Assembly: GCA_029210565.1 (NCBI GenBank)
Contig: JARGFQ010000007.1
Coordinates: 62,001-126,000, forward strand
Length of the DNA stretch: 64,000 nucleotides
Reading direction: 5' to 3'
Origin: Bacteroidales bacterium
GTDB taxonomy: Bacteria > Bacteroidota > Bacteroidia > Bacteroidales > VadinHA17
The notes under the pieces are model-generated. The model was not told the DNA's origin, made no database searches, and saw only the letters and a list, made by a program, of their open reading frames with translations. The first letter of the stretch is position 1, and the number at the start of each line of letters is the position of its first letter. A program made the translations under genes and the position numbers. Positions 10,731 to 19,562 of this stretch are shown piece after piece.

Positions 10731-11141
10731 TTACTGGCGTATTACATCGGTGGTTGATACAGAGGTATGAACCTGAAACTCCGGCGGGTCGTTGATGGTT
10801 TTCTTCACCAGGCAGAGCTCAGCTGCATTGATAACTGCCGCCCTGTATTTCTCGGGGAAATCAGCAGGTAGCTGGATGTCAAGGGTAACCTTGCCGGGGA
10901 TCCTTTTTGCGGGATCAAACTCCAGGGACTGTACTATTTTGATGTTTTCTGCCGGGATGCCCCGCTGATCACAGAATGATTTAACATATATGCCGGCGCA
11001 GGTTCCTATTGATGCCAGAAACAATTCAAAAGGCTCCGGTGCGGTGCCGCCTCCGCCATTTCTGACTGACTGATCTGTTTTTATCGACTTGCCGTTGAGA
11101 TGTGCGGTGATCACCTTGCCACCGTCAAATGTTACTTCCAT
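10731..11141 (-). CDS. OsmC/Ohr family protein
   Basis: 136 residues with the usual OsmC layout: an N-terminal beta-hairpin (VTFDGGKVITAHLNGKSI), the glycine-rich turn NGGGGTAPEPFELFLASIGTCAGIYV with one conserved cysteine near residue 48, and a second cysteine in AAELCLVKKTI near residue 110. OsmC proteins are thiol-dependent peroxidases for organic hydroperoxides. Members of this subgroup with the PEPFELFLASIGTCAG pattern are often of uncertain substrate. The protein is cytoplasmic and probably dimeric. It is followed by a decayed copy of its own tail, and the intervening DNA (10676-10698) forms an imperfect GGACTG hairpin that may end transcription. Confidence 0.85.
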   Translation of the reverse strand: MEVTFDGGKVITAHLNGKSIKTDQSVRNGGGGTAPEPFELFLASIGTCAGIYVKSFCDQRGIPAENIKIVQSLEFDPAKRIPGKVTLDIQLPADFPEKYRAAVINAAELCLVKKTINDPPEFQVHTSVSTTDVIRQ

Positions 11142-11295
11142 ATAACTTTATTTACATTTCATTAAACTACTTAAATCATTATCTGACCTCACTCCCTGAC
11201 ACTATCACAGGAAATAGTCCGGACTGCTTACCAATGCAGGGTCTGTAAAAACAAAGCCCCCGCACTGTCTACTTACGCCGGGCCGCGCAGTGATT

Positions 11296-11456
11296 CCGTC
11301 ATCACGAAACTCCCGACCCGGCTCCTGCTTCCTGCCCCGGCAATGTTGCCGTCATCACGAAACTCCCGAAGCGGCTCCGGCTTTCGGCTTCGGAAGTGAT
11401 GCTGTCATCAGGAACACCTCGAACTGCTTCCGGCTGCCGTCAGCCATCACCTTGTC
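11296..11456. repeat. Tandem repeat of 53-bp period across the methyltransferase 3' end
   Basis: The words GTCATCACGAAACTCCCGA at 11298 and 11351 and a diverged GTCATCAGGAA at 11404 are exactly 53 bp apart. The first copy lies beyond the methyltransferase stop codon, the second carries that stop, and the third is inside the gene. Because 53 is not a multiple of three, the middle copy is read in a different frame and forms a new C-terminal tail. Confidence 0.7.
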
Positions 11457-12005
11457 AATGACATACGCCGTTTTGTGGGAGATACCTGCAAAACCTCGAT
11501 CCTCAAGCATAGCTGCCAGTGTTTCCGGACTAAAACCCCTGTGGCCCGTAAATCCCCCTCCATGGAAGGAGCCATCTTCGCTGCAGAGGTCGGCCACTGC
11601 CAGGTAGCCCCCCGGGTTGAGCATATCGCGGAATTTTCCGATGATCTTTTCAACATCGCTGACATGATGAAGCACCATCAGGTTATAGATCAGGTCATAT
11701 TTCTCATCACCGGGATCTTCATGTTCAAGGTCAAGGTGAAGCACCATCAGGTTTTTGGCTCCCTCTGCGGCTATCTTTTCATTCAGGACTTTGACCATGC
11801 CGGCGGAGCTGTCGATGAGGGTTATCTCTTTCAACTGATCCTTCAACAGTAAGCTCAGGAATCCCGTGCCGGGACCGAATTCAAGAGCTCTCCACTCCCT
11901 GCTGAGCGGTATAATCTTTCTTATCTCCCCGGCTACAGCTGCAGCACGCTCGTGGAACATCCGGTTTTTGTCCCATTCAGCTGCTTTATGATCAAATTCG
12001 TTCAT
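11355..12005 (-). CDS. Class I SAM-dependent methyltransferase
   Basis: The first ATG that gives a typical start (MNEFDHKAAEWDKN) is at 12005; a longer in-frame version to 12062 adds 19 atypical residues. Motif I is LEFGPGTGFLSL near residues 41-52, an acidic residue for SAM ribose is in LIDSSAGMV, and motif IV-like YDLIYNLMVLHHV and post-motif LNPGGYLAVADL follow. This is the Methyltransf_11/UbiE-like fold. The substrate is not predictable; small-molecule methylation in the cytoplasm is likely. The last 14 residues (SLPKPKAGAASGVS) derive from a frameshifted 53-bp tandem copy and are probably not functional. Confidence 0.85.
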   Translation of the reverse strand: MNEFDHKAAEWDKNRMFHERAAAVAGEIRKIIPLSREWRALEFGPGTGFLSLLLKDQLKEITLIDSSAGMVKVLNEKIAAEGAKNLMVLHLDLEHEDPGDEKYDLIYNLMVLHHVSDVEKIIGKFRDMLNPGGYLAVADLCSEDGSFHGGGFTGHRGFSPETLAAMLEDRGFAGISHKTAYVIDKVMADGSRKQFEVFLMTASLPKPKAGAASGVS

Positions 12006-12274
12006 TGTAGAAAAATCGTTCAATGTTCCATTACCGATAAACAACGAAAATCTCCTGTACAATGTTTAGGAAATCCGGGACAAAAGTAATACTCCGGGCA
12101 GAATAGCAGCACATTTGGCTTACTTTGGTCAGTATGGAGGCACATAAATTAACGCCGGTAAAAAACAGGGACAGTACCTTGGTTTCAGCGCTTCTGCCTC
12201 ATCAGCCCGGGCAGATGTCAGAAAATAATTATCTTTACTTTTTACAAACCTATGCAAATTAAATACATAACGGA

Positions 12275-12835
12275 TTGAAACTGTATATCCAGAATATGGT
12301 CTGTATCCGTTGCAAAATGGTTGTAAAATCCGAGCTTGAAAACCTCGGGCTGCCCTACAGTTACATTGAACTTGGTGAAGCAGAAATAGCCGGGGAGATT
12401 ACTCCGGAACAGCGTCAGAAGCTTGCGGCAGCCCTGAAGAAGACAGGCCTCGAGCTGATGGAAGACAAAAAGAAGATCCTGGTTGAAAGAATAAAAACTT
12501 CTATAATTGAGCTGGTTCACTTCACCGACGATCAGATAAAGGTTAACCTCTCCGACCACCTGAGCCAGAAACTGAATCACAACTACACTTACCTGGCCAA
12601 TCTTTTCTCTGAAACAAAGGGAACGACCATAGAAAAGTATTACCTGACGCACAAAATAGAGAGAGTTAAGGAGCTTCTTGCCTACGGTGAGCTAAATCTG
12701 ACCGAGATAGCGTGGAAGCTTCACTACAGCAGCGTTGCACATCTGTCAAACCAGTTCAGAAAGAGGACCGGGCTTACCCCTACTCAATTTAAAAATCTGA
12801 AGAGCAAGAGGCCCTCTCCGCTTGGAGACATGTGA
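12275..12835 (+). CDS. AraC-type regulator with N-terminal heavy-metal-associated-like domain
   Basis: 186 residues. Residues 1-70 look like a small ferredoxin-fold HMA domain (KLYIQNMVCIRCKMVV) with a CxxC pair at residues 10 and 13. Residues 80-180 are an AraC helix-turn-helix pair (HNYTYLANLFSETKGTTIEKYY and LNLTEIAWKLHYSSVAHLSNQFRKRTG). HMA-AraC proteins occur widely in Bacteroidota, often near metal efflux genes, but none is seen here. No ATG precedes the HMA strand; TTG at 12275 is chosen because starting at the internal ATG (12296) would remove the first beta strand. Its stop codon overlaps the operator upstream of kaiC, so it borders the island and is a candidate but unproven regulator of it. 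Confidence 0.82.
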   Translation: MKLYIQNMVCIRCKMVVKSELENLGLPYSYIELGEAEIAGEITPEQRQKLAAALKKTGLELMEDKKKILVERIKTSIIELVHFTDDQIKVNLSDHLSQKLNHNYTYLANLFSETKGTTIEKYYLTHKIERVKELLAYGELNLTEIAWKLHYSSVAHLSNQFRKRTGLTPTQFKNLKSKRPSPLGDM

Positions 12836-12895
12836 ATTATGTAACATTTTCCCGGGATTTTGTAAAAGTTTTCATTTCAAAGGATTTCAACTTTG
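12831..12895 (+). promoter_or_regulatory. Island operator/promoter A, upstream of kaiC
   Basis: TGTGAATTATGTAA at 12831-12844, 16 nt, TGTAA at 12861-12865, 26 nt, then TTTG at 12892-12895 as the end of CAACTTTG, a near match to the Bacteroidota -7 element TAnnTTTG. The first box overlaps the stop codon of the preceding regulator. The same word order and exact spacing recur at four other island promoters. Confidence 0.75.
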
Positions 12896-13085
12896 TAAAT
12901 TGATTTGAAACCCTCCCGGCGCATCTTTGCCTGAGGGGGTTGATAATTTTGCTATTGAAACGGATTGTCCGGGACTTTAGCCGGTTCAGCGCATAATATT
13001 GACCGGACAAAAGCCGGAATTAATCATAACATCGGGCTGTTGATATTAATTGTACCCTGATCATAGTTTATGTAATTGAAATTCA

Positions 13086-14822
13086 ATGAAAAAGGCAGAG
13101 CATTTGTTATCACAGGCAACTCTTCAAAAGTCTCCCACAGGAATTCAGGGATTTGATGAAATAACAGCCGGCGGGTTACCTGCCGGCAGGCCAACCCTTG
13201 TCTGTGGCAGTGCAGGATGCGGAAAGACACTTTTCGGGATTGAGTTCCTTGTCCGTGGCACAACACTGTATAATGAACCGGGTGTGTTTATGTCATTCGA
13301 GGAGACTAATGAAGAATTGATAAAGAATGTTGCTTCTCTCGGCTTTGACCTTGAGGATCTCATTAAGCATAAAAAAATTGCACTTGACCACGTACATATA
13401 GAGCGAAGTGAAATAGAAGAGACAGGGGAATACGACCTGGAGGGGCTCTTCATACGACTTGGATATGCCATTGACTCCATTGGTGCAAAGCGTGTTGTGC
13501 TGGATACCATTGAGTCGTTGTTTGCCGGACTGCTAAACCAAATGATCCTGAGGGCTGAACTGCGGAGGTTATTTCGCTGGTTAAAGGAAAAAGGCGTGAC
13601 CGCAATAATAACAGGCGAACGTGGAGAGGATACGCTCACAAGGCAGGGGCTGGAGGAATATGTTTCAGACTGTGTCATCATGCTTGACCACCGTGTTACC
13701 GAACAGACATCCACGCGCCGTTTAAGAGTTGTAAAATACCGTGGCTCATTGCACGGGACCAATGAGTATCCCTTTCTTATTGATGAAACCGGCTTCTCAG
13801 TATTACCGGTAACCTCGCTGGGATTAGAACATAAAGTTTCAAATGAAAGAATATCCAGCGGGATTACCGAGCTTGATAAAATGCTCGAAGGAAAGGGATA
13901 TTTTCGCGGCAGCACCGTACTCGTATCAGGTACCGCAGGAGTGGGAAAAACAAGTATGGCAGCTCACTTTGCCGAGGCGGCATGCAAACGAGGAGAACGG
14001 GTTCTCTATTTCTGTTTCGAAGAATCACCCAGCCAGCTGATGCGCAATATGCGTTCTATCGGCATAAATTTAGAACCATGGGCACACAGGGGGCTTCTCC
14101 AATTCCAGGCTACCAGACCTACATTTTACGGGTTGGAAATGCACCTTGCCGTAACCCACAAGGCTGTCAATGCTTTCAATCCTGAGATTGTCATTATGGA
14201 CCCGATAAATACTTTCATTCTCGGTGACACAGAGAACGAAGTCAAATCGATGCTAATGCGCATTGTCGATTTCCTTAAGGGGAATCAGATTACTGCATTG
14301 TTTACAAGTCTGACTTCAAGTGAAAGCGCCCTGGAGAGTTCCGATGTGGGAATTTCATCACTGATAGATACCTGGTTGCTGCTTCGCGACATAGAACTGA
14401 ACGGCGAACGCAACAGGGGAATGTATGTCCTGAAATCACGGGGAATGGCAAACTCCAACCAGATCCGGGAATTTATCCTGACGGATAACGGTGTAAAACT
14501 GAGGGACGTTTATGTCGGTGCCAGCGGAGTCCTGACCGGTTCTGCACGTATTGCACAGGAGGCTCATGAAAATGCCGGACTTTTAAGACAAAAACAGGAT
14601 ATTGAACGAAAAAGACGTGAGCTGGAACGAAAACGAAAAGTAATGGAAGCCCGTGTTGCAGCACTGCATGCCGAATTTAAGTCGCAAGAATCCGAAGCTC
14701 TTAAAAACCTGGAAGCAGAACAGGAAATTATCAGGCTGCAGAAAATGGATAAGATAGAAATGGCGGCAAGCAGAAAATCTGTCACCGAAAAGAGGAAGAC
14801 GAAGAAACATACCAAACCATAG
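13086..14822 (+). CDS. kaiC: KaiC-family double-RecA ATPase
   Basis: 578 residues. Two RecA/KaiC domains are present: Walker A GSAGCGKT at residues 41-48 with a FEET catalytic pair at 71-74, and a second Walker A GTAGVGKT at 282-289 followed by FCFEES. In the C-terminal domain [12 protein letters not shown] aligns with the cyanobacterial phosphorylation loop. Ser424-Ser425 occupy the places of Ser431-Thr432, so autophosphorylation is possible. Residues about 505-578 form a lysine/glutamate-rich coiled coil not present in the 519-residue cyanobacterial KaiC. Two KaiB genes and a PAS protein follow in the same direction, indicating a Kai-type signalling operon. KaiA is absent, as is usual outside cyanobacteria, so a true clock is not implied; stress or light/redox signalling is more likely. 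Confidence 0.93.
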   Translation: MKKAEHLLSQATLQKSPTGIQGFDEITAGGLPAGRPTLVCGSAGCGKTLFGIEFLVRGTTLYNEPGVFMSFEETNEELIKNVASLGFDLEDLIKHKKIALDHVHIERSEIEETGEYDLEGLFIRLGYAIDSIGAKRVVLDTIESLFAGLLNQMILRAELRRLFRWLKEKGVTAIITGERGEDTLTRQGLEEYVSDCVIMLDHRVTEQTSTRRLRVVKYRGSLHGTNEYPFLIDETGFSVLPVTSLGLEHKVSNERISSGITELDKMLEGKGYFRGSTVLVSGTAGVGKTSMAAHFAEAACKRGERVLYFCFEESPSQLMRNMRSIGINLEPWAHRGLLQFQATRPTFYGLEMHLAVTHKAVNAFNPEIVIMDPINTFILGDTENEVKSMLMRIVDFLKGNQITALFTSLTSSESALESSDVGISSLIDTWLLLRDIELNGERNRGMYVLKSRGMANSNQIREFILTDNGVKLRDVYVGASGVLTGSARIAQEAHENAGLLRQKQDIERKRRELERKRKVMEARVAALHAEFKSQESEALKNLEAEQEIIRLQKMDKIEMAASRKSVTEKRKTKKHTKP

Positions 14823-14827
14823 ACCCG

Positions 14828-15169
14828 ATGAAGCCAATGAATGAAAAATTTGAAGTAAAAACCAAAAGAAAGAAACCGCCAAAAGCGGAAGATAATAAAT
14901 GGGTATTGCGATTATATGTGGCAGGTCAGTCGCCGAAGGCTCTTACTGCCTTTGCCAATCTGAAGAAAATTTGTGAAGAGCAACTGGAAGGGAAATACTC
15001 CATTGAGGTGATTGATCTTCTGATAAACCCGCAGTTGGGTAATGAAGATCAGATTCTCGCCCTGCCCACATTAGTAAGGAAATTACCGGTACCGGTTCGT
15101 AAGATAATAGGTGACCTTTCAGATACTGAGCGGGTTCTTGTCGGGCTCGATCTGTTTCATGTCGACTAA
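14828..15169 (+). CDS. kaiB: KaiB-family protein 1
   Basis: 113 residues, starting 5 nt after kaiC. A basic 25-residue leader precedes the thioredoxin-like KaiB fold: [33 protein letters not shown], then the conserved [20 protein letters not shown] segment. KaiB binds the N-terminal ring of KaiC in cyanobacteria after a fold switch; the same partner is inferred here from adjacency. The core matches the family length of about 100 residues. Confidence 0.93.
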   Translation: MKPMNEKFEVKTKRKKPPKAEDNKWVLRLYVAGQSPKALTAFANLKKICEEQLEGKYSIEVIDLLINPQLGNEDQILALPTLVRKLPVPVRKIIGDLSDTERVLVGLDLFHVD

Positions 15170-15200
15170 ATATTCAATCCGGCACTTTTAAGAAGTGATC

Positions 15201-15566
15201 ATGAAAAAGAAAAAGGAAGAAGCAAAAGAAACCACGATATCGTTTGACGAGGCAATGCCCGGATTGCATGAAGGCAGATATATTTTGCGATTATTCATTA
15301 CCGGTACAACTGCCAAATCGGTCCTTGCCCTTACAAACCTCAAGAAGATTTGCGAAGAGTATCTTGAAGGCGGGTACGAGCTGGAGGTGATAGACCTGTA
15401 TCAGAATCCGGGCCTGGCAAGAGACGAACAGATAATTGCGGCCCCCACTCTGATCAAAAAGCTGCCACTTCCGTTCCGTCGTATTATAGGCGATATGTCA
15501 GACATTGAGAAGGTGCTTATGGGGCTGGAAATCAAGCAGCTGCAAATCAGGCCGGAGAATGATTAA
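15201..15566 (+). CDS. kaiB: KaiB-family protein 2
   Basis: A second, diverged KaiB of 121 residues. [34 protein letters not shown] and [20 protein letters not shown] follow the same order as in the first copy. The ATG at 15201 is preferred to a GTG six bases upstream. An acidic linker ([15 protein letters not shown]) separates the basic N-terminus from the fold. Two unequal KaiB proteins beside one KaiC is a common arrangement in non-cyanobacterial Kai operons; the copies may compete for KaiC or serve different outputs. Confidence 0.92.
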   Translation: MKKKKEEAKETTISFDEAMPGLHEGRYILRLFITGTTAKSVLALTNLKKICEEYLEGGYELEVIDLYQNPGLARDEQIIAAPTLIKKLPLPFRRIIGDMSDIEKVLMGLEIKQLQIRPEND

Positions 15567-15599
15567 ATTTAACAAATCAGGTTTATCATTATAAAGTCA

Positions 15600-16313
15600 A
15601 TGACCAGGACAAAAGAACAACTCTTAATTGAGAATAAGGAATTGCAATTACGCCTCGCGGAAACTGAAGAGGCACTTGCAGCGATCAGGGGCGGAGAAGT
15701 AGATGCGATCATGGTCCCCGGCAGGGATGGAGAACAGGTCTATTCCATCAGTTCTGCGGAAACTCCCTATCGCACTTTTATCGAAGAGATGAATGAGGGA
15801 GCAGTCACTTTGACAGAAGAGGGGCTGGTTATATATTGTAACCAGAGATTCGCGGAGCTGGTGAACGAACCTATTGAACGGGTTATTGGTTCATACCTAA
15901 AGCGCTTCATTGTTCCGAATGACAGATCCAAATTCGATAAATTGCTTGTGCATAAGAAACAGAATATAAATAATGTCCTGACGGTAGCTCTTGTCAACTC
16001 ATTATATCTAAAACTATCCTTTCACCTGTTACCTGCTTATCTCCAGGGTGATAATTGCATACTTGTCGCAACTGATGTGACGGAAATAAAAAGGGAAGAG
16101 AAGAAACTCCTTAAGTTATCACACTTGCTGGAACAAAAGCTGGAAATAATACAACAATTGCGAATGCAACTGATTGAGAAAAAAATCGACTCCGATATTG
16201 AGATAAAAAAATTGAAAAGTTCGAACAAGAAGCTGATTCAGAAGATAGCCAGACATATGCAGGTCGAGGCAGATTTAAAGCTTAGGCTAAAGCAGAAGAA
16301 GAAGACCCTCTGA
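15600..16313 (+). CDS. PAS-domain protein with C-terminal coiled coil, no kinase domain
   Basis: 237 residues. The N-terminal helix with LRLAETEEALAAIRGGEVDA and VPGRDGEQVYSISSAE is the hallmark of PAS histidine kinases that accompany KaiC-KaiB pairs. A PAS fold follows (residues about 60-160: NEGAVTLTEEGLVIYCNQRF, ending LVATDVTEIKREEKK). The rest is a lysine-rich coiled coil of about 75 residues. There is no H-box or ATPase domain, and the ORF ends naturally before the next gene at 16320, so the expected kinase half is missing. It could be a sensor that docks on a kinase elsewhere, or the remnant of a longer kinase. Confidence 0.85.
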   Translation: MTRTKEQLLIENKELQLRLAETEEALAAIRGGEVDAIMVPGRDGEQVYSISSAETPYRTFIEEMNEGAVTLTEEGLVIYCNQRFAELVNEPIERVIGSYLKRFIVPNDRSKFDKLLVHKKQNINNVLTVALVNSLYLKLSFHLLPAYLQGDNCILVATDVTEIKREEKKLLKLSHLLEQKLEIIQQLRMQLIEKKIDSDIEIKKLKSSNKKLIQKIARHMQVEADLKLRLKQKKKTL

Positions 16314-16319
16314 ATTGTC

Positions 16320-18074
16320 ATGAAAGGACTATTGTTCATAATCCTTGCAATATTCTTGTTTAACGGTTGCGCTCTGATGAGGATGCCTGATTTTGCCGGG
16401 GTGCCTGAGAAACCCGGCACATACTCTCAATTTACATCCGGAGATTCGCTTATCGGGCATCTCGATGAAGACCGGACAGGATATGACGTTTTTTTCTACG
16501 ATCTGGATCTTAACCTTGACCCTGCCGGAAAGAGACTGGGAGGCACGGTTGATATCCATTTCAGGGCAATTTCAAGTTTTAGTGAATTACGCATTGACCT
16601 GTATGACAATCTCGGCATAACCGGCCTGAAGCTTTCGGGGGATGAGATACCTTATTCGCGTAAGGACCGTGCTGTGCATGTTTCTCTTCCTCATCCGCTT
16701 ATGCCCGGTCATGACTACATTCTGACAGTGGAATATAAGGGCAAGCCGACCCGTGCGAAAAATCCGCCCTGGGGAGGTGGCGTTGTGTGGAGAAAAGATG
16801 ATGATGGCAATCCCTGGGTGGCAGTATCATGCGAGACCGAGGGGGGAAGCCTCTGGTTTCCATGCAAGGACCACCTTTCAGACGAACCGGACAGCGTCAG
16901 GCTCCGAATGACTGTCCCGGCAGGCCTGCAGGTTGTCTCAAACGGCATATTGCAGAGTCATACATCACTTCAGGGGGAGGAAACATATACATGGCTTACG
17001 CGATATCCTGTCAATATCTACAACATCACATTCTATGCTGGTAAATACGGGCATTTCAGTGATACAGTGCTTACGCCGCACGGTATTCTTGACCTTGATT
17101 ATTATGTTTTGCCCCAGAACCTTGCCAGGGCCAAAAAACACTTTTTACAGGTTAAAGATATTTTAAGCCTCTATTACGGGTCATACGGACCATACCCCTG
17201 GATGAAGGAGGGGTTCAGACTTGTCGAGTCACCCTTTGAAGGCATGGAGCATCAGACAGCCATCGCATACGGCGACGGGTATTCAAACCGTGGATGGCTG
17301 GGGGGTGATTATATCATTGTGCATGAAGCCGCGCACGAGTGGTGGGGCAACGCAGTGTCAGTCAGCGATTTCAGTGATATCTGGCTTCATGAGGGGTTTG
17401 CAACATATTCTGAGATACTTTTTGCGGAAAGTACACTGGGCTATGAAAACTCACTGCTGTATACCAGATACTATATAGCTGCTTCGATAAAGAACAGATT
17501 TCCCGTTGTCGGTCCGGCAGGTGTAAGCTATTGGAACTCCAGCGACAATGATGTTTACAACAAGGGAGCCATGATACTTCATACAATCCGCAATATCGTG
17601 AACGACAGCACTCTCTTTTTTGATATTCTGCAGACTTTTTATTCTGAGCACGCAGCTGCATCGCACGTCACAACAGAGGATTTTCTCAGGATTGTCGAGC
17701 GTAAAACCGGCAAGGATTGGCATGACTTCTTTGAGGTATACCTGTACAGGCGTGAGGTGCCTGTCCTGCACTGGTATTACAGCCCTGCGGGCATCGACGG
17801 AGCTGCAGGCTCCCCATCGGGTAACGGCGGTCCGGTCATTGCTGCAAAATGGACTGGTGTTCCGGAGGGTTTCAGTATGCCGGTTGATTTTTTCTGTAAA
17901 GAGCAGAATATTACCATCAGGATTGATGTTTCAACAGAGGCTGAACTCTTTTATGATGAGGCACTGTCTGAATGTACCAGGCTGACCTGTAACAGGAGAC
18001 TCTCTTATTTTGATCCGGTTATGGTAAGGAGCGTCCTGCACGAGGCCGGATCAAACGGTCGCGGCACGAAATAA
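16320..18074 (+). CDS. M1-family zinc aminopeptidase lipoprotein
   Basis: 584 residues with a lipoprotein signal (LFNGC, Cys17). Zinc ligands are in HEAAHEWWGN (His335, Glu336, His339) with the third ligand Glu358 in WLHEGFATYSE, the HExxH-x18-E spacing of the M1 family. The substrate-anchoring loop reads GMEHQTAIAYG, a common Bacteroidota variant of GxMEN. The N-terminal beta-saddle domain precedes the catalytic domain, while the long C-terminal domain of classical M1 enzymes is absent. The protein is probably attached to the outer membrane facing the periplasm, trimming peptides. It begins 6 nt after the PAS gene, so it is likely co-transcribed with the Kai operon. Confidence 0.9.
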   Translation: MKGLLFIILAIFLFNGCALMRMPDFAGVPEKPGTYSQFTSGDSLIGHLDEDRTGYDVFFYDLDLNLDPAGKRLGGTVDIHFRAISSFSELRIDLYDNLGITGLKLSGDEIPYSRKDRAVHVSLPHPLMPGHDYILTVEYKGKPTRAKNPPWGGGVVWRKDDDGNPWVAVSCETEGGSLWFPCKDHLSDEPDSVRLRMTVPAGLQVVSNGILQSHTSLQGEETYTWLTRYPVNIYNITFYAGKYGHFSDTVLTPHGILDLDYYVLPQNLARAKKHFLQVKDILSLYYGSYGPYPWMKEGFRLVESPFEGMEHQTAIAYGDGYSNRGWLGGDYIIVHEAAHEWWGNAVSVSDFSDIWLHEGFATYSEILFAESTLGYENSLLYTRYYIAASIKNRFPVVGPAGVSYWNSSDNDVYNKGAMILHTIRNIVNDSTLFFDILQTFYSEHAAASHVTTEDFLRIVERKTGKDWHDFFEVYLYRREVPVLHWYYSPAGIDGAAGSPSGNGGPVIAAKWTGVPEGFSMPVDFFCKEQNITIRIDVSTEAELFYDEALSECTRLTCNRRLSYFDPVMVRSVLHEAGSNGRGTK

Positions 18075-18124
18075 CATCCCTTATCCATATTATATTGGCT
18101 CTGTGACTGAAAGCTCAGCCAATG

Positions 18125-18189
18125 TGTGAATTATGTAATTTATACATGCAATCATGTAACGGTTACACAGGCCTTCCGGGGTAAATTTG
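18125..18189 (+). promoter_or_regulatory. Island operator/promoter B, upstream of small membrane-protein operon
   Basis: TGTGAATTATGTAA at 18125-18138, 16 nt, TGTAA at 18155-18159, 26 nt, TTTG at 18186-18189 within TAAATTTG (18182-18189), an exact TAnnTTTG -7 element. Spacing is identical to promoter A. Transcription should begin a few bases after 18189 and cover the genes at 18272 and 18622. Confidence 0.8.
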
Positions 18190-18271
18190 CAAGCAATCCC
18201 TTACAGATCAAGTCAACATGAGAATTGACAGATACCTTAGTAATAATACTTACATAAATCAAAAAAAGAAA

Positions 18272-18601
18272 ATGAAGAAGATCGTTCTCTGCCTGATGGC
18301 AACGGTGATGTCATTGGCGTTCATCCCGCTAGAATTAAACGCCAAACCAAAAGTTACTACACCGCCGATCGAGGCCCCAAGTCCTGTTACTCCTGCAGAA
18401 GCAGCCAGGGCAAACGAATTGCTGCTCAGATTGGACGAAATCAAGAAGTCTGACAAGTCAGATCTTAAAGCTTCCGAAAAGAAGGAGCTGCGAAGTGAAG
18501 TACGTGCTATTAACAGTGAGCTCAAGGCTATTGGAAACGGCGTATACATTTCAGGTGCAGCATTGATTGTTATCATCATATTACTTATCGTTCTTCTTTA
18601 A
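18272..18601 (+). CDS. Small exported membrane protein, Bacteroidota stress-cluster type
   Basis: 109 residues from the ATG at 18272, chosen because a signal peptide (MKKIVLCLMATVMSLAFIPL) begins there; an ATG 54 nt upstream would bury it. After the signal peptide come a proline/threonine-rich stretch, a charged helix (LLRLDEIKKSDKSDLKASEK, KELRSEVRAINSELK) and a C-terminal membrane helix (ISGAALIVIIILLIVLL). I recall similar uncharacterised proteins in Bacteroidota. The function is unknown; an envelope location is clear. Confidence 0.8.
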   Translation: MKKIVLCLMATVMSLAFIPLELNAKPKVTTPPIEAPSPVTPAEAARANELLLRLDEIKKSDKSDLKASEKKELRSEVRAINSELKAIGNGVYISGAALIVIIILLIVLL

Positions 18602-18621
18602 GAAATTAAAATTCAACAATC

Positions 18622-18777
18622 ATGAGAAATTTACTTTACATAATTGCGGTTGTACTTGTTATCGCATGGGCAATTGGTTTTTTTGGGTTTAGTGCGGGGG
18701 GCCTGATACATGTGCTTCTGGTCATTGCCGCCATTGTAATTCTGGTCAGGATCATCCAGGGGAGGAGAATCCTCTGA
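18622..18777 (+). CDS. lmo0937-family small membrane protein
   Basis: 51 residues, two hydrophobic helices: MRNLLYIIAVVLVIAWAIGF, then GGLIHVLLVIAAIVILVRII, ending QGRRIL. The pattern with GFFGFSAGGLIHVLLVIA is characteristic of lmo0937-family proteins. It lies 20 nt after the previous gene and shares promoter B. Function is unknown; relatives often occur beside stress genes. Confidence 0.85.
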   Translation: MRNLLYIIAVVLVIAWAIGFFGFSAGGLIHVLLVIAAIVILVRIIQGRRIL

Positions 18778-18902
18778 GACTGAATGTCAGATAAAATCAT
18801 TAAGTCGCTCCGGGGTATCCGAAAGTCATTGTGCATGCCTGAAAACAAACAGATCAGTTATGGGCAGCGCTAGGCCGGATATCCGGAGCAGGCTTTAAAA
18901 AA

Positions 18903-19325
18903 ATGGGAATGTATAAGGAAACCACCATAATGAGATCACCTGCTACAGGAGAACCGCCAACTGATGGTTCATCAGCTCTCAGCCAGGATCTTCCGGATTT
19001 AATCCGTAACATGAAGTTAAGCAATGCATGGATAAGGGGGGGACTGAATTCAATGATCCTGTTAAAAAATACCGAAAAGAATGTTATGCTGGTAGCAATG
19101 CATGAGGGAACGGAGATTGTCTCCTACCAGTCAAATGATTCCATCACCTTTCAGATTATTGAAGGGAAGCTGGAATTCTACACGAGGAAAACCTCGGCAG
19201 CTATCGGCATGGGGCAGGTGCTGACGCTGAATGACAGAGTGAAGTACCGGCTTACAGCCAGCGAAGAGACTGTAATGCTTCTCTCTATTGCAAAGGATCG
19301 CTCCAGGAGTGCCCTGGTCACATAG
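18903..19325 (+). CDS. Small cupin-like protein
   Basis: 140 residues. Residues 40-135 show the strand pattern of an RmlC-type cupin (NSMILLKNTEKNVMLVAMHEG, TFQIIEGKLEFYTR, GQVLTLNDRVKYRLTASEETVMLLSI). The metal-binding His/Glu set of true cupin enzymes is largely missing, with only one histidine in AMHEGTE, so a ligand-binding or sensory role is more plausible than catalysis. ATG at 18903 is the first start; another ATG is two codons in. Confidence 0.65.
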   Translation: MGMYKETTIMRSPATGEPPTDGSSALSQDLPDLIRNMKLSNAWIRGGLNSMILLKNTEKNVMLVAMHEGTEIVSYQSNDSITFQIIEGKLEFYTRKTSAAIGMGQVLTLNDRVKYRLTASEETVMLLSIAKDRSRSALVT

Positions 19326-19442
19326 AAAAGGGAAGAAGCCCGCGACGAATTTGACAGAGGCGTTATAACAATATTTCATGAGTGCCCGGTTTAACTACTA
19401 GATAACTAACCTGATGAGAGCATCAGATAAAACTATAAAAAA

Positions 19443-19562
19443 ATGAAAATACGAAATAATCCTCCCAGGCTTAAACTGCGCAACTATCGGCTGAAGCTCC
19501 TGATGGAATCCATGGTCATTGCCACGGCTGCAGTAGTGCTGATGGTTATTTTGCTTTCCTGA
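19443..19562 (+). CDS. 39-residue single-span membrane protein
   Basis: An ATG preceded by an A-rich run starts a 39-residue frame: a basic N-terminus (MKIRNNPPRLKLRNYRLKLL) followed by one hydrophobic helix (MVIATAAVVLMVILLS). It lies in the spacing left between neighbouring small genes and has a plausible topology, but nothing identifies a family, so it is tentative. Confidence 0.45.
   Translation: MKIRNNPPRLKLRNYRLKLLMESMVIATAAVVLMVILLS

Noticed and set aside
10029..10757. 242-residue open frame across the flavin-reductase gene and the gap beside it
   Set aside because: Mostly antisense to a real gene; no domain features.
13145..13915. 256-residue open frame antisense to kaiC
   Set aside because: Low-complexity serine-rich shadow.
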